Below are positions 36,749 through 46,902 of a DNA stretch of 64,000 nucleotides, piece after piece. The translations under genes were made by a program, and so were the position numbers. This stretch comes from SYFT01 sp038918905. GTDB lineage: Bacteria > Acidobacteriota > Vicinamibacteria > Vicinamibacterales > SCN-69-37. The notes under the pieces are model-generated. The model searched no databases, was not told the DNA's origin, and saw only the letters and a program-made list of their open reading frames with translations. The stretch lies in assembly GCA_038918905.1 (NCBI GenBank), contig JBCKZS010000001.1, positions 98,514 to 162,513 on the forward strand, read 5' to 3'. The first letter of the stretch is position 1; each line of letters begins with the position of its first letter.

Positions 36749-38976
36749 ATGGCCGTGGTGTGGGAAAAGGGCCGTTCCAGGGCCAAATCAGCGGGAAGGA
36801 CCTGGCAAACGACAGGCATCATGGCCTTGGTCATGCTCATAGGCCTGCCCGCGCCCGCCCGGGCTCAGGCGGGCGGGCCGGCCCCGGCCGGATCGGCCCC
36901 GGCCGCCGCGCCGGTGCGCCGGCCACCGAACAGACGGACGTCTACGTCGCCTACGACAGCCGGCACATTTACGTCGGCATCCACGCCCGGTACTCCGATC
37001 CGAAACTCATCCGCGCCAACCGCGCGCAGCGGGATCAAATCGGACGCGACGACACGGTGTCCATCCTCTTCGACCCGTTCCGCGATCAGCAGCGCGCCTA
37101 TGTGTTTTCCGTCAACGGCTACGGCGTGCAGGGCGACTCGCTCTTGAGCGGCGGGGGTGGTCGCGGCGGCGGCGGACCCGGTGGCGGGGGCGGCATGATG
37201 GGTGGTGGCGGGGGCGGCATGATGGGTGGCGGCGGGGGCGGCAGCGGCGGGCCAGGCGACAGTTCCTGGAATGCCCTGTTCAGTTCGGCCGGCATGCTGG
37301 TCGCCGACGGCTGGACCGCCGAACTGGCGATTCCCTTCAAGAGCCTGCGCTACCCGGCGCAGCAGGACAACACGCATCAGTGGGGCTTCCAGATTCAGCG
37401 CGACATCGAGAGCAAGAACGAGAGCATCGTCTGGGCACCGGTGCTCCGCGGCACGGCGAGCTTTCTCGGCCAGATGGGCACGCTGGAAGGGCTGAGGGGC
37501 CTGTCGACCAGCCGCAATCTCGAACTGATGCCGACCTTCACGGCCGTCCGCACCGAGACGCTCAACACGGGCAGCGGCGCCGTGACGCGCGAGCAGCAGC
37601 CCGACGCCGGCATCAATGTGAAGTACGGCCTCACGTCCAACCTGACGCTCGACTTCGCCCTCAATCCGGACTTCTCGCAGATCGAGTCGGACCGGCAGCA
37701 GATCCAGGTGAACCAGCGGTTTCCGTTGTTCTACTCCGAGCAGCGTCCCTTCTTCCTCGAAGGGCAGGAGATCTTCAGCGTGGGCGGTCCGGCGACCTTC
37801 ATCCATACGCGGACGATCGTCGATCCGAAAGTGGGCGCGAAGTTCAGCGGCAAGACCGGCAGGACGACGCTGGGCGTGCTCGTGGCCAACGACGAGGCGC
37901 CGGGGCAGGTGTCCGATCCGGATGACCCGGCCTACGGCCAGACGGCGCGGTTTGTCATCGGACGCGCCCGCTACGACGTGTATTCCGAGTCGTCGATCGG
38001 AGCGATCGTGACCGATCGCGAGTTCCTCGACCGCTACAGCCGGGTTGGGGGCCTCGATGGCCGGTTCCGGATCGGACCGACGCACCGGCTCAACGTGCTC
38101 GCCGTGTTCAGCGACCACAAGGACGCCGCCGGGGTGCGGCGCACGGGCCACATCTACCACGTCAGCTTCAGCAGGGAAGGGCGCGGCCTCGGGTACTCGA
38201 TGTCGACGTCGGGGATCGATCCTGACTTCCGCACCGATGTGGGTTTTGTCCGCCGGACCGACGTCCGATCGACCAGCGGGGAGGCGTCGTACCGCTGGTA
38301 TCCGGCCGGCCGGCGCATCGTCACCTGGGGACCGCGCCTGAGCTACGGACGCACGTACGACTACGCGGGCGTGCTGCACGACGCAGACCTGAGCGGCGGC
38401 GTCAACGTCCAGTTCGCGCGGAACATCAGCCTGAACGCGAGCTACAACCGCGACATGGAACGGTACCTCGGCGTGGATTTTCGCAAGACGCGGGTGTCGA
38501 TCAGCGGCCACGTCAACGCCAGCCGCACGTTCACCTTCGGCGCCTACTACAACGCCGGGGACCAGATCCGATACGTGGCGGACCCGTTTCTGGGCAGCAG
38601 CGCGTCGCTCAACGCGAACGTGAGCCTGCGTCTGTTCTCCCGCCTCGGGTCGCAGATGAGCTTCAACACGAGCCAGTTCTTCATGCCGACCGGGGAAGAG
38701 CTCTACAGCGTGCGGATCTTCCGCGCCTCGACCACCCTCCAGGTGACCGACCGGCTGACCGTGCGGAACATCATCGAGCACAACGCGTACGACGGGACGC
38801 TCGGAGCGAACATCCTGGCGACCTACCGCGTGAACGCCGGCACCGTGCTCTTTGTCGGGTACGACGATCGGTACCGGCAGGAGGACCGCATCAACCACGC
38901 CCTCTTCCCGACGACCGATCTGCGGCGCACCAACCGCGCGTTCTTCCTCAAGCTCCAGTACCTGCTGCGCCCGTAG
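36749..38976 (+). pseudogene. DUF5916 / CBM9-like outer-membrane protein with an N-terminal deletion and frameshift
   Basis: The signal-peptide frame begins at ATG 36749 (or 36821) and reads MALVMLIGLPAPARAQAGGP. Past about 36915 this frame becomes nonsense, while a second frame begins GAPATEQTDVYVAYDSRHIY, which is the middle of a CBM9-like domain. That frame stays open to 38976: DDTVSILFDPFRDQQRAYVF, a glycine/methionine-rich insert (about 37150-37255), AELAIPFKSLRYP, then a DUF5916 barrel (FFLEGQEIFSVGG; LNPDFSQIESDRQQ) ending LQYLLRP. The segment expected between signal peptide and EQTDVYVAYD, usually starting IDGxLDExxW, is missing. Loss of roughly 40 codons and a frame change at a GCCGG-rich point explains both. 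As written, no single frame makes an exported protein. Confidence 0.78.
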
Positions 38977-39139
38977 CCCCGGCGATCGACGGCGCAGTGC
39001 GCCACGCGCCGCAGCGCGGCCTTTTGTCCGAGCCCCCCTTCCCAGGCCGCGCACGGCCTGTTATCATCCGCGCACGTACGAATGGCCGGCAGGTGGACAA
39101 TTACGTCCGGAGGCCGGTCTCACTGCTCAGGGGGTTCGA

Positions 39140-42100
39140 ATGATGTCTCAATTGAGAGGCGCGATTGTCCTTACGGTATGCACGCTTGCGCTCCTGTTCG
39201 GGGCGACGCGAGACGCCCATGCCCAGGCCACAACCGGTGAACTGACCGGACGCGTGACCGATCCCGGCGGCCAACTCGTGGCCGGCGCGACCGTGACGGC
39301 GGCGAACGCCGCGACGAACTTCACCCGATCGACGACCACCAACCACACGGGCGAGTTCACGCTCACGCTGCTCCCGCCCGGCCGCTATGCGGTGACGGCG
39401 GAGCGCGCCGGCTTCAAGAAGGCCGTGCGATCCGACGTGGGTGTCCTCGTCGGCACGCGGCAGACGCTGACGATCGCGCTCGAAGTCGGCCCGGTCACCG
39501 AGGTGGTGACCGTGACGGCGACGGCTCCGCTCGTCAACACGACGCGCTCCGATTTGGGCGGCGTCGTGACCTCGACCGACATCGCGAACCTGCCGCTCCT
39601 CAATCGCACGTTCGCCAACCTGTCCATCATGATGCCCGAGGCGCGCCCGGCCGGGAACTTCGATCCCACCAAGACGCGCGTCGGCAACTTCGCGATGAAC
39701 GGAGGCGACGGCCGCCAGGTGAGCGTCAACGTCGACGGCGGCGACAACAAGGACAACGTCGTCGGCAGCCTCCTGCAGAACTTCGCGTACGAGTCCATCC
39801 AGGAGTTCCAGGTCGTGCAGCACCGCTGGACGGCAGAGAGCGGCCGCGCGGTGGGCGGCGTCGTCAACGTCATCACCAAGTCGGGGACGAACACGATGTC
39901 CGGGTCACTGTTCGGGACGTACCGCAACCAGGACATGCTCGCCAAGGACTTTTTCCAGAAGCGCGGCGCCACCAAGTCGAAGTTCGAGCGGCGGGAATTT
40001 GGCGGCTCGGCCGGAGGAGCGCTGAGGAAGGATCGGCTGTTCTATTTCGGCGCGATCGAGCGGTTCGACGAGCCGACGTCGGAAACGCCGCTGCGGTCCG
40101 ATGCGGTGTTCCAGCAGTTGGCCGCCATTCCCGGAGGCAAACCCGTCCGCACCATTCCCACGCCGTACGACGACACGCTGCTCACGCTCAAAGTGGATCA
40201 GCGCCTGAGCGATCGCCAGTCGATGTTCTACCGCCTGGCCTGGCAGAAGAACTCGTCGCCGAACGACCAGGTCACCAATCCGGCCTCGACGGACCTGTCG
40301 GGCGGCAATACGGACAAGAACAGCGTGTGGGATTTCGTCGGCAATCACACGATGACCATCGGATCGAATCGCGTGAATCAGTTCGTCTTCCACTTCCAGG
40401 ACTTCAAGAACGAAATCCTCGAGGTGACGAAGGACCCGATCATGATCTTTCCGACGGTGCGCATCGGCCCGGCGCCCAACACGCCCCAGGCGACGCTGGT
40501 CAGAAAGTTCCAGTTCCGGAACGACTTCTCGTGGCTGCGCAACAACCACTCGTACAAGGGGGGCATCAACTACATCTATACCGACCTTGGCGGCTATTTC
40601 TACTTCGGCGCGTTCGGGTACCAGCTCACGTGGTTCGATGATCCGGTGACGATCGCGACCAACAGGACGGCCTACCCGCAGGGGTTCGCGACGCCTGGCG
40701 CCGTGAGGAACCTGGACTATTTTGACGGCTCGGCCACGCACGATCAGGTGTTCCATCAGTTGGCGTTCTACGTGCAGGACGACTGGCGCGTGAACCGGCA
40801 GTTGACCCTCAACGTCGGCCTGCGCTGGGACGCCAACATCGGCCTGCTGACCGACCAGACGAACAACCGCACGATGAACATCCTGAGCCAATTGAAGAAC
40901 CACAGCCGCGCGAAGGCGATCGCCGGCGACGCGGGCAAGCTGGCGCGCGGCACGCCGAGCTGGAAGGAGTTCCAGCCGCGCCTTGGCTTCGTGTACGACG
41001 TGACGGGGGATGCGTCGTCCGTCGTGCGAGGAGGCTACGGGCTGTTCTTCGATCAGATCTTCCAGAACCTGACGATCTTCTCGCTCGCGCAGAGCGGTCC
41101 CGAGATCTACTCGCAGGTCATGGCCTTCACGAATTCGTCGGTCGGCGTCGGCCAGCTTCCCAACTACCGCTTCGGCACGGACCCGCTGCCGGCCCCGCCG
41201 GCATTCAATTACACGCAACTGGCGACCGGGGCGTTCGGACGCATCACCGATCCGAATGCCCGCGACCCGTACGTCCACAAGATCTCGATCGGCTTCGAGC
41301 ACGTCCTGCGCGGATCCTGGGTTCTGTCGAGCGACTACGTGCACACCGAGGGCCGGAATGAACCCCGCGTGCAGGTGATCAACCCGCAGATTCGCGCCAT
41401 CTGCGACTCGACGTTCCCTGGCTCGGTGCCGACCGACCCGCGCTGCGTCCGCGGGGCGACGACGCGGTATTTCGATCAGGCGTTCGTCGCGGCCGGACTC
41501 GGCGCGAACCGCCTCGGCCAGATCAACATGATCGGGACGACGAACAGCTCGAGGTTCGACTCGATCACGACCACGCTGAAGGGCCGCACCGGACGGGCCA
41601 CGATGTCGGTGAGCTACGTCCTGGCGCGGTCGCTCGCCTGGGGCGGCCAGCCCGTCGCCTCGTACAGCGGCAATGGCATCGCCGTCACTCCGGAACATCA
41701 GTTCGTCACCAACGAATGGGGGCCGACCCGCATGGACGAGCGGCATCGGCTTGTGGCGTCCGGCACGATCGACCTGCCGCAGGGCTTCCAGGTCTCGTCA
41801 CTCCTCCAGTTGGCCTCGTCGCGGCCCTACACGCCGATCGTGGGATTCGACATCAACGGCGACGGCCTCACGAACATCGTCGACCGGCTCTGCGAAGGCG
41901 TGAAGCTGGCGGACGTGTTTGCCGCCCGCGGCAACCTGACGGCGATCCGGGCGCTCAACCCGAACAACTGCCAGCGCCAATCGGTGAACAACCAGCGGAA
42001 CGGCTTCGTGGTGAATCCGGACGGCACCGTTGAGGAACGGAGCGGCCGCTTCTTCAACGTCGATGTGCGCGTCTCGAAGCAGTTTACGTTCGGCAACCGC

Positions 42101-42295
42101 GCCAACGTCCGCATCTTCGCGGACTTCTATAACCTGTTCAACACCGAGAACCTGTCGTTCACGCTTCGTCCCGAACAGAGTTCGGCCGCTTCGGCCTCGG
42201 CGTTCGTGCAGCCGGTCTCGCTCTTCGGGCCGGGGTTCGGCCCGCCGGTCGGCCGGCCGTTTACCGCGTCCTTCGGCGCGCGCTTCGCGTTCTAA
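39140..42295 (+). CDS. Oar-type TonB-dependent outer-membrane receptor
   Basis: 1051 residues starting MMSQLRGAIVLTVCTLALL at 39140, with a G-rich ribosome-binding site upstream. Signal peptide to about 30 (DAHAQA). Regulatory-like domain about 32-115 (GRVTDPGGQLVAGATVTAAN; GEFTLTLLPPGRYAVTAERA). Plug about 125-265: LPLLNRTFANLSIMMPEARP, NMNGG-like FAMNGGDGRQVSVNVDGGDN, SIQEFQVVQHRWTAESGRA and VNVITKSGTNTMSG. Barrel strands follow, with a DINGDGLTNIVDRLC loop near the end that resembles a calcium site, and the C-terminus is SFGARFAF. The region 38977-39139 upstream holds a GC-rich hairpin followed by TTTT (around 39010) and no gene. Confidence 0.88.
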   Translation: MMSQLRGAIVLTVCTLALLFGATRDAHAQATTGELTGRVTDPGGQLVAGATVTAANAATNFTRSTTTNHTGEFTLTLLPPGRYAVTAERAGFKKAVRSDVGVLVGTRQTLTIALEVGPVTEVVTVTATAPLVNTTRSDLGGVVTSTDIANLPLLNRTFANLSIMMPEARPAGNFDPTKTRVGNFAMNGGDGRQVSVNVDGGDNKDNVVGSLLQNFAYESIQEFQVVQHRWTAESGRAVGGVVNVITKSGTNTMSGSLFGTYRNQDMLAKDFFQKRGATKSKFERREFGGSAGGALRKDRLFYFGAIERFDEPTSETPLRSDAVFQQLAAIPGGKPVRTIPTPYDDTLLTLKVDQRLSDRQSMFYRLAWQKNSSPNDQVTNPASTDLSGGNTDKNSVWDFVGNHTMTIGSNRVNQFVFHFQDFKNEILEVTKDPIMIFPTVRIGPAPNTPQATLVRKFQFRNDFSWLRNNHSYKGGINYIYTDLGGYFYFGAFGYQLTWFDDPVTIATNRTAYPQGFATPGAVRNLDYFDGSATHDQVFHQLAFYVQDDWRVNRQLTLNVGLRWDANIGLLTDQTNNRTMNILSQLKNHSRAKAIAGDAGKLARGTPSWKEFQPRLGFVYDVTGDASSVVRGGYGLFFDQIFQNLTIFSLAQSGPEIYSQVMAFTNSSVGVGQLPNYRFGTDPLPAPPAFNYTQLATGAFGRITDPNARDPYVHKISIGFEHVLRGSWVLSSDYVHTEGRNEPRVQVINPQIRAICDSTFPGSVPTDPRCVRGATTRYFDQAFVAAGLGANRLGQINMIGTTNSSRFDSITTTLKGRTGRATMSVSYVLARSLAWGGQPVASYSGNGIAVTPEHQFVTNEWGPTRMDERHRLVASGTIDLPQGFQVSSLLQLASSRPYTPIVGFDINGDGLTNIVDRLCEGVKLADVFAARGNLTAIRALNPNNCQRQSVNNQRNGFVVNPDGTVEERSGRFFNVDVRVSKQFTFGNRANVRIFADFYNLFNTENLSFTLRPEQSSAASASAFVQPVSLFGPGFGPPVGRPFTASFGARFAF

Positions 42296-42310
42296 GCGCG
42301 CGTTTCAGCA

Positions 42311-42353
42311 CTCGTGCGGGGCGGGATGGACACGCCGCCCCGCCCCGCACGAG
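42311..42353. terminator. Hairpin terminator after the TonB receptor gene
   Basis: CTCGTGCGGGGCGGG (42311-42325) pairs perfectly with 42339-42353 across a 13-base loop, 16 bases after the receptor stop codon. There is no T tract, so termination strength is uncertain. The remaining sequence to 42480 is G-rich with repeated GGGCCAGGGG-like words and no gene. Confidence 0.65.
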
Positions 42354-42480
42354 CAGGCGTCGCTGAAGGATCCGTCCGTAGGATTTCTCGACTCCTCGCC
42401 GCTTCCGTGACGAACCTGGGCCAGGGGGCCAGGGGCCGTGGGGCTTGGGAAGCCTGGGGCTCTCATATAGGATCCTCCCC

Positions 42481-42933
42481 ATGCACTGGGTGGGATTCGC
42501 GTTGGGCGCGGCGGTGTCGTGGGGTCTGTATGGACCGGCGCTTCACCAGGGGCAGGTCAAGCTCGGCAGTCCGTTCCGGGCGCTGTTGTGTGTGGGCATC
42601 GCCTACCTCATCATCGGCGTGCTGGTGCCTGCGGCGGCGCTGATGGCGCAGGGCGAACTGACCAGGGGCTGGTCGGCAGACGGCGCGTTCGGCGCCACGG
42701 CGGCCGGGGCTCTCGGGGCCATCGGCGCCGTGTTCATCATCTACGCGTTCCGCGCCGGCGGCCTGCCGGCCTACGTCATGCCGCTGGTCTTCGGCGGGGC
42801 GCCGATCGTGAACGTCCTGTTCACCATGTACCTGCACCCCCCGAAGGTGGCGCCCAATCCGCTGCTGTGGCTCGGCTTCGCTCTGGTCGCCATCGGCGCC
42901 TCGTTGGTGCTGTACTTCAAGCCGAGCGCTTAG
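42481..42933 (+). CDS. Small membrane protein of the drug/metabolite-transporter type
   Basis: 150 residues from ATG at 42481; the in-frame extension upstream to 42445 is not supported by a ribosome-binding site. Four to five helices: WVGFALGAAVSWGLYGPAL, LLCVGIAYLIIGVLVPAAA, GATAAGALGAIGAVFIIYAF, AYVMPLVFGGAPIVNVLF and LLWLGFALVAIGASLVLYF. The pattern AYVMPLVFGGAPIVN and the terminal GFALVAIGASLVL resemble half of an EamA/DMT transporter, so it may dimerise. Substrate unknown. It is convergent with the propeller gene at 42979. Confidence 0.65.
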   Translation: MHWVGFALGAAVSWGLYGPALHQGQVKLGSPFRALLCVGIAYLIIGVLVPAAALMAQGELTRGWSADGAFGATAAGALGAIGAVFIIYAFRAGGLPAYVMPLVFGGAPIVNVLFTMYLHPPKVAPNPLLWLGFALVAIGASLVLYFKPSA

Positions 42934-42934
42934 C

Positions 42935-42979
42935 GGTGCTCGGGTGCTCGGGTGCGACGCACCCGAGCACCCGAGCACC
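42935..42979. terminator. Perfect 21-bp inverted repeat between convergent genes
   Basis: Arms 42935-42955 and 42959-42979 are exact reverse complements with a three-base loop; each arm is built from repeated GGTGCTCG words. The right arm overlaps the stop codon of the minus-strand propeller gene. Probably a bidirectional terminator. Confidence 0.8.
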
Positions 42980-44250
42980 TATTTTGTCCTTTCTCCGATC
43001 ACCCACAGTGCCGACTGCGTGCGCAGGAACAGTTGGCCCTGCGAGATCGCGATTGAACTGAGCGTGTAGTCGTCGAACGAGTTTTGCGCCAGCAGTTCGA
43101 ACTTGGGCCCGGTCTTGTAGACGCTGGTGATGCCCGAGTTCTCGCTGGTCACGTAGATCTTGCCGTCGGCGATGACCGGCGACGCGCTGTAGACGTCGTT
43201 CGCGAGCCGCTCGGGACCGTAGACCACGCGGCCGGTCCTGCGATCGAGACACCACACGATGCCGTTGTCGGTCACGAGGTAGACGTAGGTCCCGTCGCTG
43301 ACCGGCGACGGCACGTCCGGCCCGTTGTTGAATGACCACGCCAGATGCGATGTCGTGACATCCCCTCGTCCGCCTGGCCGAAGAGCCAGCATCGGACGGT
43401 TTCGTGTCGGCGCAATGATGAGATCCCCGGCGATGATGGGAGACGCCACGATGCGGTACGCCGGGTTGTTGTTCGGGTTCAGCCCGTCGGCCCGCCACAG
43501 TTCTTTGCCCGTGGAGGGATCGTGCCCGGTCACCACGTCGCCGCCCGTAATCACAATCTCCGTCCTGCCGTCGTACTGCAGCAGCGCCGGTGTGATGTAG
43601 GCATCCGGCGATTCGCGAATCGCGTTGGTCGGGCGCTCGACGTGCCACAACGTCTTGCCCGACGCGGCGTCGATCTTCAGGATGTACGACGGGTCGTCGG
43701 TCTTCATGCCGTGCAGCACCGGGACGTAAAGCGACCCCGCGTGCAGCAGGGGCGACGATGCGTAGCCCCAGTTGAGGCCGAACTGCCCGTAATCCTTCTG
43801 GATGTCGCGCGACCAGAGTTCCTTGCCGGCGAAATCAAACGCCTTCAGGATGCCGACACCGGTCATCACCCACACCGTCTTGCCGTCGGTCACCGGCGAC
43901 GGCGACGACATGTTCTGCTTGCGCTGCTGATTGTTGCCGCCAGCGACCGTGCGCTTCCAGATCGCTGCCTGCTTCGTGCGGTCGATGGCCCACAGCTCGA
44001 GATCGCCCGTACTGAGCGCCGTCGCGACGTTGAGAAACACGAGGTCGCCCGCAATGATGGGCGTCGACCCGCTGCGCGCCGGCATCGGCAACTTCCACGC
44101 GATCCCCTCGGTGGTGGTCCACGTCGTGGGCAGCCCGGTTTCCTGGCTGACGCCGTTCAGCGAGGGGCCACGCCACTGCGGCCAGTCCGCGAAGACCGGC
44201 TCGACCGCCAGGGCCGTACACAGAACAACCACGAACACGAGTTTGCGCAT
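42979..44250 (-). CDS. Secreted PQQ-like beta-propeller protein
   Basis: 423 residues starting MRKLVFVVVLCTALAVEPVFA at 44250, preceded by GAGGA. An upstream in-frame region to 44352 lacks support. The mature protein begins DWPQWRGPSLNGVSQETGLP, the WPQWRGP entry motif common to these propellers. Blades include GKELWSRDIQKDYGQFGLNW, GKTLWHVERPTNAIRESP, GKELWRADGLNPNNNPAYR and GRVVYGPERLANDVYSASP. No catalytic quinoprotein residues stand out. It is a fourth relative of the operon at 27621-32424, lying next to a zinc protease gene on the same strand. Likely periplasmic. Confidence 0.85.
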   Translation of the reverse strand: MRKLVFVVVLCTALAVEPVFADWPQWRGPSLNGVSQETGLPTTWTTTEGIAWKLPMPARSGSTPIIAGDLVFLNVATALSTGDLELWAIDRTKQAAIWKRTVAGGNNQQRKQNMSSPSPVTDGKTVWVMTGVGILKAFDFAGKELWSRDIQKDYGQFGLNWGYASSPLLHAGSLYVPVLHGMKTDDPSYILKIDAASGKTLWHVERPTNAIRESPDAYITPALLQYDGRTEIVITGGDVVTGHDPSTGKELWRADGLNPNNNPAYRIVASPIIAGDLIIAPTRNRPMLALRPGGRGDVTTSHLAWSFNNGPDVPSPVSDGTYVYLVTDNGIVWCLDRRTGRVVYGPERLANDVYSASPVIADGKIYVTSENSGITSVYKTGPKFELLAQNSFDDYTLSSIAISQGQLFLRTQSALWVIGERTK

Positions 44251-44326
44251 TGTGATCCTCTTCATTCGGCGCGGCGAACGCCACGCCCTCCGTTCCCTGG
44301 CGCGGCGGAAGCCACGCCCTCCGTTC

Positions 44327-44350
44327 GCCGGGTCTGACCACCCGGCCTCC
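44327..44350. repeat. REP-like element, single-arm copy
   Basis: One 24-base arm matching the dispersed family with a changed loop (GGGTCTGACCACCC). It is preceded at 44277-44325 by a direct repeat of a CCACGCCCTCCGTTC word. It sits 6 bases downstream of the zinc protease stop codon. Confidence 0.75.
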
Positions 44351-44355
44351 ATTTT

Positions 44356-46902
44356 TCAGTGCCGCCAGCCGCACGCGTCGAGGCCCAACAAATAGTCCAT
44401 GCCGTAGTCGCCGATCGGCGCGCCTGGCGGCGCCGACGGAATCGCCGACGGTCGCAATTCGGTGAACGGCCGCTCCAGGAACCGCCGCACGTCGTCGGCC
44501 AGCAATTGGCGATGGGCGCGCTCGGCATCGGTCGTGGCCGACGCCACCCGCGCCGACGCGCGCGCCGGCAACGCCTTGAGCGCCTGCGTCGCGATCGCGC
44601 GCACCTGGGTCATTGGCGCCGATTCAGACAGCGCCATGAGCCGGCTGACCACCACACGCTCCATCGCGCGGTTGACCTCCGACTCGTAGCTGCCGGCCGG
44701 CTGCGCATCAAACACCGTGGCGACCACGCGATTGACGACGTCGTCGAAGCCCGGCAGCGAGGCGTCCACGGCCTTCTGCGCGACCATCCGGGCCGCGCGT
44801 GTGTTGGTCAGCAACCCCGACACGACCAGGTCGGTGGCCACGACGGCGGGCGCCAGTGGATCGAAGGCGCTGCCGGTCATCCGCGGAAACGTCTCGCGCG
44901 TGAGGCCAAACCCGGGCGGACGCGGGGGAATGTTGTTGAGCACGGTGGCCGGCAAGGTCAGCTCGCGGAGGTTGATCGCGCGCATCAACGCGTCGAGCGC
45001 GGCGGTCTGCCTGGCGGCGGGCACCCAGCGGACGGGTGTGCGGCCATCCCCGCGCATGGCGTAGACGTAGTCCTGGCCTCCCACCGCGGTGACCGCCGCG
45101 TCCACGGCGTACCGGTGGTGCAGGTACACCGGCACGAACACATCCTCGAGCAGGGCCATCGGCCGGCCGGTTTGAATCGCGCGCTCACCGAACCCTTCCA
45201 TGGCGGCCTTGCGCAGCTCAAGGATCCGGTTCAGCTCGGCCGCGACGTCCGTGCCGTTGTTCCACTGGTCGACTCCGGGGTTCAGGTCGAGGTCCTGATT
45301 CGACATGTAGCGCAGATCCTGATCCCACGCGTCATCCAGAATCTTTTTCAGCTCGGCGGCTTCATCCGTGCCCGCGGGGAACTGCGTGTAGCCGTAGCGG
45401 ATCGCCACCTTGTCCCACTCCCCGATCCCGACGTCGTAGGCATCGGACAAGTCCATCGTGCCGTCGGAACGCAGCGTGATGAGCGGGTGCGGATAGTCGA
45501 GCACCGAGATGCGCCCTTTCGAGCTGTTGTAGTAGTTGTGGCCCAGGCCGATCGTGTGGCCGACCTCGTGCGCGGACAACTGACGCAGACGCGCCAGTGC
45601 GGTGGCCTCGAGCACGGGCGGCCGCTCGGTGCCGGTCACGTAGGGGGCCAGGAGCCCTTCAAAAATCAGGTAGTCCTGCCGGACACGCAGCGATCCAAGG
45701 GTCACGTGGCCCTTCAGAATTTCACCCGTGCGCGGATCGGAGATCGACGATCCGTAACTCCAGCCGCGTGTCGATCGGTGGACCCAGGTGATCGTGTTGT
45801 AGCGCACGTCCATCGGGTCGGCGCCTTCGGGCATCACCTGCACCTGGAAGGCGTTGCGGAAGCCAGCCGCCTCGTAGGCCTCGTTCCACCAGCGCGCGCC
45901 TTCAATCAGCGCCGACAGCACGGGTTCCGGTGTGCCGCGATCCACGTAGTAGACGATCGGCTTGACCGGCTCGCTCACGGCGGCGTTCGGATCCTTCTTC
46001 TGCAACCGGTGGCGACTGATATACCGCGTGCGCATATCGGTGCCGATCGGCGACGCGTAGTCGACGAAGCTCGTGCCGGAGTACCCCGAGCGCGGATCCA
46101 TCAGGCGCGGCGTGTACGTGTCGTCGGGCAGGCCGATGAACGAGTGGTGCTGGCGCACGGTCACCGCCGAGGTCGACGGCGCCACATCGCCAATCCGTCC
46201 GCCCTGCTGGCCGGGCCCGGCACCGCGCCCGCCCCCACCTTCAGAGGTGAAGGTTGACGTGACGTCAATCTCGGTGTTGTTCGGAAACCCCTTTGTGCCC
46301 TCGAGGTTCACCGCGCTGCGGGTGCGATCGAAGCGATACGTCGCGGGGCTGAGTCGGTCGGCGACGCCGTGCGTGTCGCGCATGACGAAGTCCGACACGT
46401 CCACCAGCACCCGGCCAGCGCTTTCGGCCGCCACCGTGAAGCCCCAGAGCACCGACTTGGCAAACGCGTCCTCCACGGCCTTCCGCTCGGACGGATTCGT
46501 GCTGACGGCGCGATAGTCGTAGTTGGGTTGCACCATGAGCACGCGCGGGCCCACGCGCTGGAAGCTGACGAGGGCCCTCGCCCCCAGTTGGGCGCGGTCC
46601 AGGCCAATGTCATTCGAGCCGAGACCGGCCGACAACCCGTTGACGTAGAGCACCTCGCGACCCAGCTCGGGAATCTCCAGGAACAACGACCCGGTCAGCT
46701 CATCCCAGTAGAGCGGGAAGAAGCCGTCGATCCGCTGCATGGCGCTCGTCCGGTCCGCAATCCCGGGCGCGCGGCCCCGGCCCGCGGCCTGGCCCCCCTG
46801 CGGCCCGGCGCCCGCCTGCCCGGAGATCCCGGCGGGCACGGCGATCGCCAGCATCAGGACACCGCTTGCGACCACCCACACTCGCGTCAACGTTGTCTTC
46901 AC
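44356..46902 (-). CDS. Secreted zinc-dependent metalloprotease (DUF4953/DUF5117/DUF5118 type)
   Basis: 848 residues with GTG start at 46902, chosen because AGGAGG lies 6 bases upstream; the longer open frame to 47646 is antisense to the Nudix gene. Signal peptide to about 28. The N-terminal part (about 45-260) contains IDGFFPLYWDELTGSLFLEI and SNDIGLDRAQLGARALVSFQ, typical of the DUF5117 region. The catalytic domain holds the gluzincin/metzincin motif HEVGHTIGLGH (H445, E446, H449, H455) after WSYGSSISDPRTGEILKGHV. The C-terminal third is helical. The family is secreted and common in Bacteroidota and Acidobacteriota. A Gly/Arg-rich insert lies at about 222-240. Possible role in degrading environmental protein. 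Confidence 0.9.
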   Translation of the reverse strand: MKTTLTRVWVVASGVLMLAIAVPAGISGQAGAGPQGGQAAGRGRAPGIADRTSAMQRIDGFFPLYWDELTGSLFLEIPELGREVLYVNGLSAGLGSNDIGLDRAQLGARALVSFQRVGPRVLMVQPNYDYRAVSTNPSERKAVEDAFAKSVLWGFTVAAESAGRVLVDVSDFVMRDTHGVADRLSPATYRFDRTRSAVNLEGTKGFPNNTEIDVTSTFTSEGGGGRGAGPGQQGGRIGDVAPSTSAVTVRQHHSFIGLPDDTYTPRLMDPRSGYSGTSFVDYASPIGTDMRTRYISRHRLQKKDPNAAVSEPVKPIVYYVDRGTPEPVLSALIEGARWWNEAYEAAGFRNAFQVQVMPEGADPMDVRYNTITWVHRSTRGWSYGSSISDPRTGEILKGHVTLGSLRVRQDYLIFEGLLAPYVTGTERPPVLEATALARLRQLSAHEVGHTIGLGHNYYNSSKGRISVLDYPHPLITLRSDGTMDLSDAYDVGIGEWDKVAIRYGYTQFPAGTDEAAELKKILDDAWDQDLRYMSNQDLDLNPGVDQWNNGTDVAAELNRILELRKAAMEGFGERAIQTGRPMALLEDVFVPVYLHHRYAVDAAVTAVGGQDYVYAMRGDGRTPVRWVPAARQTAALDALMRAINLRELTLPATVLNNIPPRPPGFGLTRETFPRMTGSAFDPLAPAVVATDLVVSGLLTNTRAARMVAQKAVDASLPGFDDVVNRVVATVFDAQPAGSYESEVNRAMERVVVSRLMALSESAPMTQVRAIATQALKALPARASARVASATTDAERAHRQLLADDVRRFLERPFTELRPSAIPSAPPGAPIGDYGMDYLLGLDACGWRH

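Noticed and set aside
36865..39054. 729-codon open frame on the minus strand
   Set aside because: Antisense shadow of the DUF5916 gene; the DUF5916 frame has recognisable domains.
39905..41746. 613-codon open frame on the minus strand
   Set aside because: Antisense to the third TonB receptor, with no family signature.
44359..46257. 632-codon open frame on the + strand
   Set aside because: Antisense to the zinc protease, whose HEVGHTIGLGH motif and ribosome-binding site are clear.
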